From NCBI RefSeq assembly GCF_001039355.2, contig NW_019773691.1, positions 1-29,969 of the forward strand: a stretch of 29,969 nt of DNA, given 5' to 3'. Numbering within the stretch: position 1 is the stretch's first letter; each line of letters begins with the position of its first letter. This stretch comes from Lingula anatina. Lineage: Eukaryota > Brachiopoda > Lingulata > Lingulida > Lingulidae. The position numbers and the translations under genes were made by a program. Of this stretch, positions 11,866 through 18,909 are shown piece by piece. The notes beneath the pieces were generated by a model. That model saw only the letters and a program-made list of their open reading frames with translations. It ran no database searches and had not been told where the DNA came from.

Positions 11866-12976
11866 CCCCCTTTAAATGTTTTTCTTATCTGTGTTTCAGA
11901 TGTAAGAACAGCATCGAATTACCTGTCTGTAAGAAGGTACGTTTCCACTTACAAATTATAGAAAAAAAGGGGTGAATTCCTGAAGTTAGCTACTTTCCTG
12001 GATAAATTTATGATTTTAAAGCATGAGCTGGTAAAATGTTTTCAACTTATCTGCCAACTTTGTAAAAGGCGTGGTTCACGCATGTCTTGTAAAAATCGGG
12101 GATCAGCAACTGTTTTGATCAATTTATCGCGGGAACCGGTACTTGAAAAGAACAAAGACTTGTGCCACATTGTTTTGGCTTATGAATATGATAAGTTATT
12201 TACATGAATGAATTAATAAAAATTAATGTGGAAATTTTTATCTTCTAGGGAGAGGCCCAGAGAGTCCCCGGCGCATGCTGTGATCACTGCCGCCCAGCAG
12301 GTAGGAAAATTGCTCAAGTTTTAGCTTAAAACTATTTTAAAACTTTATTAATTGAAATATGGTAAACTCGGGATGCACCTCCTTTTAACTGAAATATACG
12401 TTCATTTAGAACAAATCTTGTGGAACGGATTGTTGGTTTGGTTTTAGCTGAAACTTCTGAATATTGTCAGAAAAAGAGTTTCTTAGCTTACATGCTTTTT
12501 TAGGCTTTCATAAAATAGGACCAAAAACAACTGAAATTATAAATAATTTCATGTCGGAAAGTTTGGAAATAGTAGTTATATACCGACAATAAATATAATT
12601 AGGTTTTAATGTTGTTTTTTTTCAATAATCTTTTTTTAATCTTTTAGCACCAACCAAGGAATGCGCTCCATGCGTTGCCCGCCTTGTGTTCACAAGAGCC
12701 GAAGACACCGTCGGCTACTTCCGTACCTCCATCAACGGACAGATCTGTGAGAACAAAGGACAGCTGGCCGATCTGAGAGAGTGCTCCGGTTACTGCAGCT
12801 CTGCCTTCAAATATTTCGCCGTCATGAACAAGTACCAGAATGACTGCCAGTGCTGCCAGGCTCAGACGACGGAGAAGCGCGTGGTTGAGCTTACCTGCAT
12901 GGACGGTTCAAAGGTCACGCGCGAGTATGACGTACCAACATCTTGTGGCTGCGGAACCTGCACCGGACGTCGTTAA
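15..12976 (+). CDS. Hemocytin/hemolectin-like vWD-mucin-type secreted protein, 3' 28 exons (5' partial)
   Basis: Exons (all GT-AG, one frame throughout): 15-162, 458-541, 657-799, 1075-1219, 1623-1801, 2120-2218, 2721-2871, 3160-3324, 3684-3806, 3979-4247, 4670-4878, 5130-5332, 5698-5880, 6252-6475, 6884-7082, 7332-7691, 8013-8189, 8597-8635, 8927-9136, 9406-9458, 9724-9784, 10058-10116, 10451-10564, 11144-11227, 11543-11637, 11900-11936, 12249-12300, 12648-12976. They total 4194 nt, that is 1397 residues and a TAA stop. Domains in order: F5/8C end, P/T linker, WxxW, cysteine-rich module, LDLa, P/T linker, vWD-C8-TIL twice, P/T microexon, VWC-like modules, CTCK. Known for the family: secreted, disulfide-linked multimers that act in haemolymph clotting and haemocyte aggregation (insect hemocytin/hemolectin), haemostasis (VWF) or mucus (mucins). 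The F5/8C plus vWD plus CTCK combination favours the hemocytin/hemolectin class. SCO-spondin is less likely because no thrombospondin repeats are seen. The exact function is inferred. The start codon lies upstream of the window. Confidence 0.88.
458..541 (+). CDS. Exon: Pro/Thr-rich linker
   Basis: An 84-nt phase 1-1 exon encoding about 28 residues, mostly P and T with V, A, G, S and K ([17 protein letters not shown]...). It separates the F5/8C domain from the next globular domain and is a plausible site of mucin-type O-glycosylation. Being symmetrical, it can be skipped without a frameshift. Confidence 0.8.
657..1219 (+). CDS. Two exons: WxxW (mucin-2-type) domain
   Basis: Exons 657-799 and 1075-1219. 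The first gives [20 protein letters not shown]...C..PMEIQCR, the second VCN-type text ([16 protein letters not shown]...[10 protein letters not shown]). The W-x-x-W start, the acidic Ser/Asp stretch, P(M/x)EIQCR and the final 'C.DYEVR.xC' match the WxxW domain of mucin-2/mucin-5 and cartilage intermediate layer proteins. The intron between them is phase 0. The domain is extracellular and disulfide-bonded; in mucins it interrupts P/T/S regions, as here, where it sits between two P/T linkers. Confidence 0.8.
1623..2218 (+). CDS. Two exons: cysteine-rich TIL / VWC-like module
   Basis: Exons 1623-1801 and 2120-2218. After a short Ser/Pro/Thr stretch they encode [20 protein letters not shown]...C.PPEQCPC, then a segment ending [13 protein letters not shown]...CPTAC. 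The first half resembles a TIL domain. The second, with CxxCxC...C, resembles the E/VWC-like segment that follows TIL in vWF-type assemblies ('PGkf...C..CtC..g...C'). No vWD or C8 precedes it inside the window, so it may be a free-standing pair. The domain assignment within this block is less certain than for the flanking ones. Confidence 0.65.
2721..2871 (+). CDS. Exon: LDL-receptor class A repeat
   Basis: The exon encodes [12 protein letters not shown]...[23 protein letters not shown]. This is an LDLa repeat: six cysteines with the F-x-C, C-I-P, VCDG and DC-N-D-DE Ca2+-binding cluster. The canonical S-D-E is N-D-DE here, but the acidic ligands are kept. One exon holds one repeat and ends in phase 1. 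The repeat is extracellular and often mediates ligand binding. Confidence 0.88.
3081..3110. repeat. (CT)n microsatellite
   Basis: CT-rich simple repeat in the intron upstream of exon 3160-3324, about 50 nt before its acceptor. Confidence 0.9.
3160..3324 (+). CDS. Exon: Pro/Thr-rich linker
   Basis: A 165-nt phase 1-1 exon encoding about 55 residues dominated by P, T, A and S (for example [16 protein letters not shown] at its end). It has no cysteines, is a probable O-glycosylated spacer and lies just before the first complete vWD assembly. The acceptor follows an AT-rich stretch and TTTTTACAG; the donor is G|GTAAGT. Confidence 0.8.
3355..3442. repeat. Inverted repeat hairpin (about 40-bp arms) in an intron
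   Basis: Two arms of about 40 bases pair with few mismatches. Both read GTTGATCTACTTG at their outer ends (the right arm on the complement), then TGCAGG(G)GCATATACTCA. The loop is under 10 nt. It lies 30 nt after an exon donor. It could be a minimal MITE or a microRNA-like hairpin; the sequence alone does not decide. Confidence 0.75.
3684..4878 (+). CDS. Three exons: first vWD domain
   Basis: Exons 3684-3806, 3979-4247 and 4670-4878. The text starts [20 protein letters not shown] (the 'tFDg..y.f.g.C' start of vWD, with divergent 'NKEYNYEIC'). It passes through hydrophobic strands ([23 protein letters not shown]) and ends [17 protein letters not shown], the vWD Ca2+-site and GLCG signature, followed by FGDSW. 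GLCG is preceded by E, not C, so the CxxC pair of the canonical CGLCG is incomplete. The start of a C8 domain ([13 protein letters not shown]) is at the end of the third exon. vWD domains form the multimer-building D assemblies. Confidence 0.9.
5130..5332 (+). CDS. Exon: C8 domain of the first D assembly
   Basis: The exon continues the C8 domain begun in the previous exon: [19 protein letters not shown], then CNC...[16 protein letters not shown]. The 'F..CH..V.p..y...C..d.C.C......C.Cd....YA..Ca' pattern is the C8 signature. It ends in phase 1 next to a TIL exon. Confidence 0.88.
5698..5880 (+). CDS. Exon: TIL domain 1
   Basis: A phase 1-1 exon encoding [18 protein letters not shown]...[26 protein letters not shown]. 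This ten-cysteine pattern with 'C.pg.v.....Cv.p..C' is the trypsin-inhibitor-like cysteine-rich (TIL) domain, which in this family follows vWD-C8 as a structural module. Confidence 0.9.
6252..7691 (+). CDS. Three exons: second vWD and C8 domains
   Basis: Exons 6252-6475, 6884-7082 and 7332-7691. The first starts [20 protein letters not shown], a textbook vWD start (GDPH...T.FDG..y.f.G.C.Y.L). The second ends at FNKTEGLCG. The third continues with C-T and a Cys-rich C8 domain: [29 protein letters not shown]. As in the first assembly, GLCG lacks the preceding cysteine. The 360-nt third exon is the longest internal exon of the gene. For the second exon the acceptor at 6883 is used: an upstream AG at 6861 would add 22 nt and break the frame. 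Confidence 0.92.
8013..8189 (+). CDS. Exon: TIL domain 2
   Basis: A phase 1-1 exon with [20 protein letters not shown]...C....[23 protein letters not shown]. This is the TIL pattern, like exon 5698-5880 in size (177 versus 183 nt) and phase. The two vWD-C8-TIL blocks are tandem modules, although the first vWD is much more diverged. Confidence 0.9.
8597..8635 (+). CDS. 39-nt Pro/Thr microexon
   Basis: The flanks are TTTCAG|CTGCACC and CCTT|GTAAGT. It is phase 1-1 and adds about 13 residues of alternating P and T/A ([12 protein letters not shown]). It keeps the frame whether included or skipped. It is supported by splice sites, by frame and by its composition, which matches the other linkers. 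Confidence 0.75.
8927..9784 (+). CDS. Three exons: VWC-like modules
   Basis: Exons 8927-9136, 9406-9458 and 9724-9784. The first encodes [12 protein letters not shown]...[12 protein letters not shown], then [11 protein letters not shown]...[10 protein letters not shown]; the paired 'CC..y.C' endings are typical of VWC-type modules. The two short exons give [18 protein letters not shown] and [12 protein letters not shown]. They lie between the second D assembly and the C-terminal region, where VWF and mucins also carry VWC repeats. Boundaries between modules are approximate. Confidence 0.78.
10058..12300 (+). CDS. Six short exons: C-terminal VWC-like region before the cystine knot
   Basis: Exons 10058-10116, 10451-10564, 11144-11227, 11543-11637, 11900-11936 and 12249-12300. 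Together they encode about 146 residues with C..y.[20 protein letters not shown] and [10 protein letters not shown] motifs. The text 'G..ykp..gkCCgkCvp..Cv.nGt.Y..Ge...' matches the VWC/C-domain text just upstream of CTCK in mucins and VWF. The 37-nt and 52-nt exons are very small but have good splice sites and keep the frame. One Asn-X-Thr site (NGT) is present. Confidence 0.82.
11110..11137. repeat. (ATT)n microsatellite at an acceptor
   Basis: About nine ATT units directly upstream of TTTTCACAG and exon 11144-11227. The repeat serves as the T-rich part of the 3' splice site. Confidence 0.9.
11811..11862. repeat. (CT)26 microsatellite
   Basis: A 52-nt uninterrupted CT repeat in the intron upstream of the 37-nt exon 11900-11936. 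Confidence 0.95.
12648..12976 (+). CDS. Last coding exon: C-terminal cystine knot (CTCK) and stop
   Basis: The exon encodes [20 protein letters not shown], then C.GYCSS...., [18 protein letters not shown] and a final [11 protein letters not shown] followed by TAA. The C-x-G-x-C analogue (CSGYC), CxCC and CxCxxC are the CTCK signature. In VWF and gel-forming mucins this domain dimerises the protein in the ER. Ending the protein with CTCK plus a few basic residues is the family norm. Confidence 0.93.
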
Positions 12977-13380
12977 TTTTTTTTTTAATGTTTCGGGAAT
13001 TGTGACTCGGACTTGTTATTTCTTTACGAACTTTCTTTAAAATGGAGAATTTTCTCTACAACAGTTAAACCCTCCTTGCCGTCCCTACTTAGATTACAAC
13101 AGATTTTTAAAAAGACTTTTAGATAAAGAGTTTTATATTTTAAAAAAGATAGTGTGATATTTATTCACAGTCTTCTAGCTATTCCATACGCATAGGAAAC
13201 AGATGAAGACAGTGGTATTATTTTTCTATAGAAACTTTATTTTTATAGTGACTGTGTTCCACGTTTAAATGGCATCAGTACAGCTGAATATGAATGGGAA
13301 CAAAAGACGTTTTAATATAGAATCCGTAAAAGTGTATTTATATTTTTGGCAAGGAAATAAAAAGCTATAATCTTGCAATT
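12977..13380 (+). other. 3' UTR of the hemocytin-like gene
   Basis: AT-rich sequence after the TAA stop, without coding signal. It ends near a poly(A) signal at 13356-13361, which gives a 3' UTR of about 400 nt. The cleavage site is inferred. Confidence 0.65.
13356..13361 (+). terminator. Poly(A) signal AATAAA
   Basis: AATAAA, followed within 30-45 nt by a U/GU-rich stretch (GCGTTGTTTGTTGTATTT near 13389-13406). This is the expected layout for cleavage and polyadenylation around 13375-13385. Confidence 0.7.
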
Positions 13381-14680
13381 ACAATGATGCGTTGTTTGTT
13401 GTATTTCCAAATGCAACTTGCCCCATAGATATTTAAAACTGATGTTTTCAATAGAGTTAGCGAAACATGCATTTTTATTATTTAAGCAAATCCGTACATT
13501 ACGAAAACACCATACACGATATGCTGAATGCAATATGCTTTCCAGTGTATTTACATATAAAGTAAAAATATATGCAAATTTATCATCTTCACAAATCCTG
13601 TTGCTAAAACAAATCCATACAATCACAGTGATTTTTGGGGGTAAATACACTGAAGGGCCTCGAATTTTTTTGGTATTTTAGAGGGCAAACAGTGCCAGTT
13701 GATACGGTTTAGAACTATGATTCAGCTAGTGAACCAGTGGTGTTATTTTTTTTTCAGAAATCGAAGGGGGGGGGGGGGNNNNNNNNNNNNNNNNNNNNNN
13801 NNNNNNNNNNNNNNNNNNNNNNNNNNNNNNNNNNNNNNNNNNNNNNNNNNNNNNNNNNNNNNNNNNNGGGGGGGGGGGGGCAGGACCCCCTAAACCCCCC
13901 CCCAAAAAAAAAAAAAAAAAAAAAAATCCGCCAATGTTTCAAGTTTTAGGCACTGTCACACCTAACGTAAAGCACGGATGTATGAGAAAAATTGCCCATA
14001 AGCAGACAAACGCATAGGGTTCTACTTACAGCGAATACATGTACCTTTCAGTCATGAGTACGCAGGAAACGTTAGTGTACGTTCCCATATCCGTAGAGAG
14101 ATAAAATGTTTTGAGCAAATTTTAAAACAATTTCATGCACTGCTTGTATCTTTATTTTAATACGATGGAAACATGGTGATTTTATACACCAAAAATGTAC
14201 GTATAATTGATGTCACGTCCGAAACTTTTTAGCACCTCTTTGCGCTAGATGTGACAGAGACTGAAAAAATTTAAATATTGTCAAGTGTTATATCCGTGCA
14301 CCACTTTTCCCTCTCTCCCTCCCTCCTTTTCCTTTTCTCCCCCGTCCAACATTGGAGGTATCCCTTCTTCCTCCCAAGAACAATAAATAAGCATAATAAG
14401 ATAAAATCAAACTATTCTTCCGATCTTTTGCTGTACGTAATACAGACTGAGTAATGTATGAGCATTATCAATTACTTTATTAATATTTGCTTTGTTACAT
14501 CTATCTTCATTGTTATTTTTAAATTTTGATTATTTTGATTTAATATAAACTGTTGTCCTTGAGAAATATGATGTACTGGTATGGTAACAAATAGGTGTAC
14601 GGGCGCTGGCTATAGCCTTGTCAGAATAGTAAACTAATATTCAAAAGGTTCGCCGTTCTTTGAGACTGATTTCCACAACA
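13381..14680. other. Intergenic DNA with an assembly gap; no gene seen
   Basis: AT-rich, with no recognisable protein domain and no convincing exon on either strand. It holds the G-flanked gap at 13766-13926 and a pyrimidine-rich stretch near 14307-14345. Confidence 0.6.
13779..13867. other. Assembly gap (89 N) flanked by G13 runs
   Basis: The N run is bordered by 13 G on the left (13766-13778) and 13 G on the right (13868-13880). C runs and an A run follow, to 13926. The true length and content are unknown. The flanks suggest a homopolymer or G-quadruplex tract that stopped sequencing. Confidence 0.95.
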
Positions 14681-14716
14681 ACCCCCCAATCAAAATGTGC
14701 CATGCACTGTACCAGT

Positions 14717-14738
14717 TGTAATTTGCATAACAATAAGT
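14717..14738 (+). promoter_or_regulatory. SOX:OCT composite motif in unit A promoter
   Basis: This 22-nt block is identical to 18854-18875 on the other strand. Its complement contains ATTGTTATGCAAAT, which matches 14 of the 15 bases of the vertebrate SOX2:OCT4 composite motif (CATTGTTATGCAAAT): a SOX half-site next to the octamer. About 35 bases on each side are also similar between the copies. Confidence 0.6.
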
Positions 14739-15600
14739 CACGCACCGCAGTGCGAGCTCTGCTCCTGGCTGGTCACTTGACAGCTGGACCTTGTAACAAG
14801 ACGACCTGCATTTATAGGTGTGGTGAAGTCAGTGAGCCAACACACTTTATTCAGCGTTGAAGCTCGGACCCATTGTGTACACGTTTGGTGGAACCACGGT
14901 TGAAGAAAATATGTTTTGTGAGTAAAATATCTTCTACTAGAATGTACAGGTGAGAAGAATGTTCGTCTGATACACATGATTCGATAATACGGTACATGTA
15001 CAATGCATATGTATCTGTATACGTAAATGCATGTCTTGCCTTAGTTTTCGCCCTTGCGTGTTATAACGTAACCTATTGTAGGTACCGCAGGTAAGTCCTC
15101 AAGTCGCCTGGTGTTTCAGACTGTACATGTAGTAGTTATAGATATCCACACACTTTCAAAACTTGTGTGCCCTCAGTCGCACCTTGTAGTGTAAGGTTCC
15201 TATTTTGTGCAATAAGTTAACCTATAGCATATAATGTCGAAAACTGAGGCAAATGCACGTTAGTGTCAGGATAATTTACATACATCTCCCCTGGTGTGAT
15301 TTTAGTTTTATATCGTTAATGTGTTTGTCAGAAACTCGTTTAATTGTTAAGTTTACGGAATGGGTAGAATAGACTTTTTAACGTTTATAATTAATATATT
15401 CTTTCAGTTATCTTATCTGTGTTCATTTTACCGGTACATTGCATTGGGATATAATTTTAAAATCGTAATTAAAACGTCTTTTTAATATTTCAGAAATACC
15501 AACTCTCCGATGATCCTGCAAAATGCACGTGGGTACGTGGGTGTGACTAACAGAATCTTCCAAAGCCTTCTAGTCGTATTTTGGAACCTTACACTGACGC
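14739..15600 (+). ncRNA. Unit A: candidate two-exon noncoding transcript
   Basis: No family is recognised. Candidate exon 1 runs from just after the conserved promoter block (about 14739) to 14917, ending GAAGAAAATATGTTTT|GTGAGT. Candidate exon 2 starts at 15494 after TTTAATATTTCAG. Its conserved core begins CTGCAA 22 nt inside the exon and includes CCAAAGCC and TTTTGGAACCTTACAC up to about 15600. Each of these parts has a homologue in unit B (17701-18853, opposite strand), in the same order and with the same splice-site placement. Exon 1 has no useful ATG. A 65-codon frame from 15510 is not conserved in B, and the pair shows frame-breaking indels, so a noncoding role is inferred. The 3' end is not defined; no nearby AATAAA is seen. 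Confidence 0.42.
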
Positions 15601-15649
15601 GCTCCATCGGACACGAAAAGCACATGCAATATGGCGAAAATGGTACATG

Positions 15650-17690
15650 CTTTTATTGTGACTTAAAAAAAAAATTTAGAACTACCCCATATACATATAA
15701 GATTTGAATATTTTAGAATATATCTTGTAGAATATTTAAAAAAATTGCGTACAAAGTTCGATCATGTTCCCCTTAAAATTATACCCAGTATTGAGCATTT
15801 TCATTTTCAAATTATACCTTAATTGGGACAAGTTGGATGCAATTTTATTATTATTATTTTTTTTGTGCAATGTTAAAATCACTTAAGGGTTTAAAAGTGT
15901 CACTATGAATTTTCAAAGTATTTGTGTATTACAACTTTCAAACTTAAAGGTGAAAGTGTTTCAATTTTGTTTACGTTAATTTTATTTACATTGTAGGAAT
16001 CATTTTCATTTCCAACATCTGTAAGTGTTATTATTTAAGTGTCTGATCCTGTGAATGACAAATAATTGCTATTTTTCGATCAAAGACACAGAAGTCAAAG
16101 TAATATGAAATAAAATCTTCTCTATCTTCGCTATATTTTGCTCCTTCATATTAAAGCAAAAAGAAAAAGAACTTATTTTTAAATTTGTTATAATGTGTTG
16201 TAATTTACCCAAATTGTTTTTGTGTTGAGATCAAGGTTAGAAAGATGCAGTGTAGTAGGTCAAAGAAATATATATATATTCTGGATCTGCCAATTTAAGA
16301 TGTATCACGTCTGCTCAAAAAAAAAAAAAAAAAAATCTCTCTTGGCCTATCCTATATTCCACACTATATGTATACACTATAAACATGCTAATTATGCTTT
16401 CAAATTTCCATGGAAAAACGGAATAGTTTCTTTTCCCTGAATTTATATGCTCGGCACAATTTGAGATATTAGTTTCTTTTAGTAAAAGACATGAATCCTG
16501 ACATTGAAATCACAGTACAAAAAGAGAAAAGCAGCAAATCCGAACGCAAGCTGAAACCACGCCCACCAAATATCAAAAACTCATATTTTATTATATTGTT
16601 TGACAAGAGTCTATGCCAATCTATCTGCAAATAAATATCTTTATTATATTTTTAATATTGTTTTCTGTCGCAAAAAATGTCCTAAATAAATAAATATCAC
16701 ACTAGATTGACTTTGTTTTGTAGTTTGATATAGTGTGGTTGGAGTGACTGCATTGATGTGGGTGACAGTTGAGAGGTGGGGCGAGTCCATTCAATTTGAG
16801 GGGTGTCAGGTGGGGCGGGTCCATTCCATTTGAGGGGTGCATGCAAGTATTTCACAAAATTATATTGGTGGTGCAATTAGCCATTTAGAAGAGCACATTT
16901 CATTTTTAAAAATATTGTGTTAGCAGTTTTGAGGGAAGACGTACTTTTATCTTGCAGAAACAGACATTAAGTTATTGGTCACAAAATTTGCTTTTTTACA
17001 ATTTAATAAAAATGTAACCTTTCAATATGCACATTTGGGACCGTATGGGAATAAATCTAGGTCACAAAATTAAATCAAGGGATCAATATATTTCAAATTA
17101 TATTTTAATAATTCTTTTAAAAACATATCGGAATATGCAGACTTTTTTTGGGGGGGGGCAACTGTTGTCATTTCAAAAGTGTGTCAGGAAGTCTAAACTT
17201 TATCAATTTTTTTTAAATTTAAAATTGAAGTATTTATATCATGAGAAGGTCGTGAAATTTGAATCCATATTCTGTAGCAAAATCCAGATCTGATCAAAAA
17301 TGGACTTATATCAATTTAAGAAAATGATATCGGGGATATCAAACTAATTTATTCCAAGAGATTTATATAAAAAACGTCTAACTATAGAATAAAATGTAAA
17401 ATATTTTCAAAAAGCAAGATCGTCAATTCATACGATTTTTATTTACAAATGTGGGCTGTACGAAAATCTTGTAGAAGTATTCAGGGCATATTAAAAGCCT
17501 TTAAACTTTTTTTTTTAAATATCTTCTCTTACTGTAGAAATCATCAATTTCAAAAACAATATTTAGAGATCAGTTTTAGCCTATTAAATTTGAAAGTGCT
17601 CTATATCTTTATAATTTAACCCCTTTTCTCTCATTATAACTACTATCTTTATCATTATTATTTCATATCAAAGTAAAAAAAACACGGAAT
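15650..17690. other. AT-rich intergenic DNA between units A and B
   Basis: No protein domain or convincing exon on either strand. It holds a two-copy 34-bp GC-rich tandem repeat (16774-16840), poly(A)/poly(T) runs and a G9 run near 17150. Confidence 0.55.
16774..16840. repeat. 34-bp tandem repeat, two copies
   Basis: Both units begin AGGTGGGGCG, share TCCATTC and end TTTGAGGGGTG. The second differs at a few positions and is one base short. It stands out as GC-rich in AT-rich surroundings. Confidence 0.85.
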
Positions 17691-17700
17691 TACAAAAGCA

Positions 17701-17706
17701 TTTATT
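17701..17706 (-). terminator. Poly(A) signal of unit B
   Basis: AATAAA on the minus strand, 110 nt after the candidate acceptor. It is followed by TTTTGT, GTG and a T8 run, which fits a downstream U/GU element. Confidence 0.5.
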
Positions 17707-18059
17707 CAGGTTTAATACATTAGATGCATGAATGTGCGTAGGGTTCCAGAACTTGAAAGAAAGGCTTGGTTGCTAACAGGCGGGTGTCTTGCAGTACTCA
17801 GTATCTTAGTGGACCTCTGAAATGAAAAATGAATGTTAACAATATCTGACTAAACGAAAAGGCTCGAAAAATACTAATTATAATGCATTTTACGTCAAAG
17901 AGAAGAGGGCACTTGAAATGATGTGGGTGTATACCGACTTGTCCAAAGTTCAGGCTTAGATAGCACCCCCCTAAAAAAATCGATATAAAGGTTGCCTTAC
18001 GCCAAAATTAATATATGAAGTTTATGTTAAAGTTATTTGAGATATCTTGCTTTGAAAAA

Positions 18060-18078
18060 TACAAACAAACAAACAAAC
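18060..18078. repeat. (CAAA)n microsatellite
   Basis: Short AAAC simple repeat in the candidate intron of unit B. Confidence 0.85.
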
Positions 18079-18347
18079 ACTGAAAACACTTCATCAAATC
18101 GGGGATGATACAAGAAGGGACGTTAATTTATTTTACCTACCATTTAATGTTGTAATATCTTTAAATCCTTATGCATCACGCGTTTGGGGGCCATATTTTG
18201 TTTTATTATAAATCATTTCCTGTATTTCAACACTGCTTACAAACATTTTCATTGGTGCATGATGTACATGAATAATAAAATAAACAAACCTACAAAAACT
18301 GTTTTAAAATTGACAAAAAGTAATGCATCCTCAAATAGACAATAGTA

Positions 18348-18505
18348 ACCATAAGGGTTTTTAGATTTTCTTTTTTAAATTATCGTGATTTTCGTTAACT
18401 AAAGGGAGACTTGCATTTTTGGTAAACTTTGACCATAAAATTAATGTACAAGTTGATGGGGCACACTGTCTTTTGATCAAAAGCTCAGAACTGTGACAAG
18501 TACGG
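18348..18505. repeat. Dispersed repeat, copy 1
   Basis: About 150 bp that recur in direct orientation at 19630-19771. Shared blocks include TTTTTAAATTATCGTG, GTTGATGGGGCACACT and GTGACAAGTACGG. It lies inside the candidate intron of unit B. Confidence 0.85.
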
Positions 18506-18853
18506 CATTATTACCTAAATTAGTCCGTGATCTTCGTGATAATATTTCCATATGATAATATGCTAGCTAATATTCTGAGTGACATAAAAGAAACGACAGG
18601 CAAAATATAACTAAGAATCGTAACATAAATACTTGTCGTAATTTATATTTTGCATTCTTCTACGCTTTTCCTACATGTATCTACTGACAAAGGTAACTGA
18701 CGACAAAAGCGTTACTTACGAAACATGCATTTGCTTCTTCGCCTCACAAAAGCTCGTCCTTGCGACTGCACCACACATGCTGTTGCGTCTTCACCCTGCT
18801 GTGTCCTACTGCCTACTGAGCATTCGAGAAGACAGCTCGCACTACGGTGAGCA

Positions 18854-18875
18854 ACTTATTGTTATGCAAATTACA
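18854..18875 (-). promoter_or_regulatory. SOX:OCT composite motif in unit B promoter
   Basis: Exact reverse-complement copy of 14717-14738. The plus strand shows ATTGTTATGCAAAT. The flanking text on the minus strand (AACCCC, AAAATG, GCCA, then CACCG and AGTGCGAGCT) also matches unit A. Confidence 0.6.
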
Positions 18876-18909
18876 GACAGGTGTGGCCCATTTTAGGTGA
18901 GGGGTTGTG

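Larger units (their letters stand above)
17701..18853 (-). ncRNA. Unit B: candidate two-exon polyadenylated noncoding transcript
   Basis: On the minus strand: promoter block (18854-18875), exon 1 about 18853-18720 ending GAAGCAAATGCATGTTTC|GTAAGT, intron 18719-17817 ending CATTTTTCATTTCAG, and exon 2 from 17816. The exon 2 core starts CTGCAA exactly 22 nt from the acceptor, as in unit A. It includes CCAAGCCTTTC and TTCTGGAACCCTACGCA, then AATAAA (plus positions 17701-17706) and a U/GU-rich downstream stretch. The layout is a complete small gene. The longest ATG frames are about 25 codons and not shared with A. The function is unknown. It could also be a diverged repeat family, which the sequence alone cannot exclude. 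Confidence 0.45.

Noticed and set aside
13699-13949. Short frames across the N run
   Set aside because: They exist only because unknown bases and homopolymers are translated.
15510-15707. 65-codon frame in unit A exon 2
   Set aside because: Its ATG is absent in unit B, the conserved core differs by single-base indels, and the end is AT-rich low-complexity sequence, so coding is not supported.
18837-18880. Pol III small RNA gene (U6 or tRNA type) at the octamer sites
   Set aside because: No box A/B, no TATA at the right distance, no T-run terminator after a short RNA, and clear Pol II-type splice and poly(A) signals instead.
14681-18909. One 4.2-kb DNA transposon with units A and B as terminal inverted repeats
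   Set aside because: The similarity continues through separated exon 2 segments with matching splice sites and is not confined to the ends. No transposase frame or target-site duplication is seen. Still possible, but less likely than two inverted paralogues.
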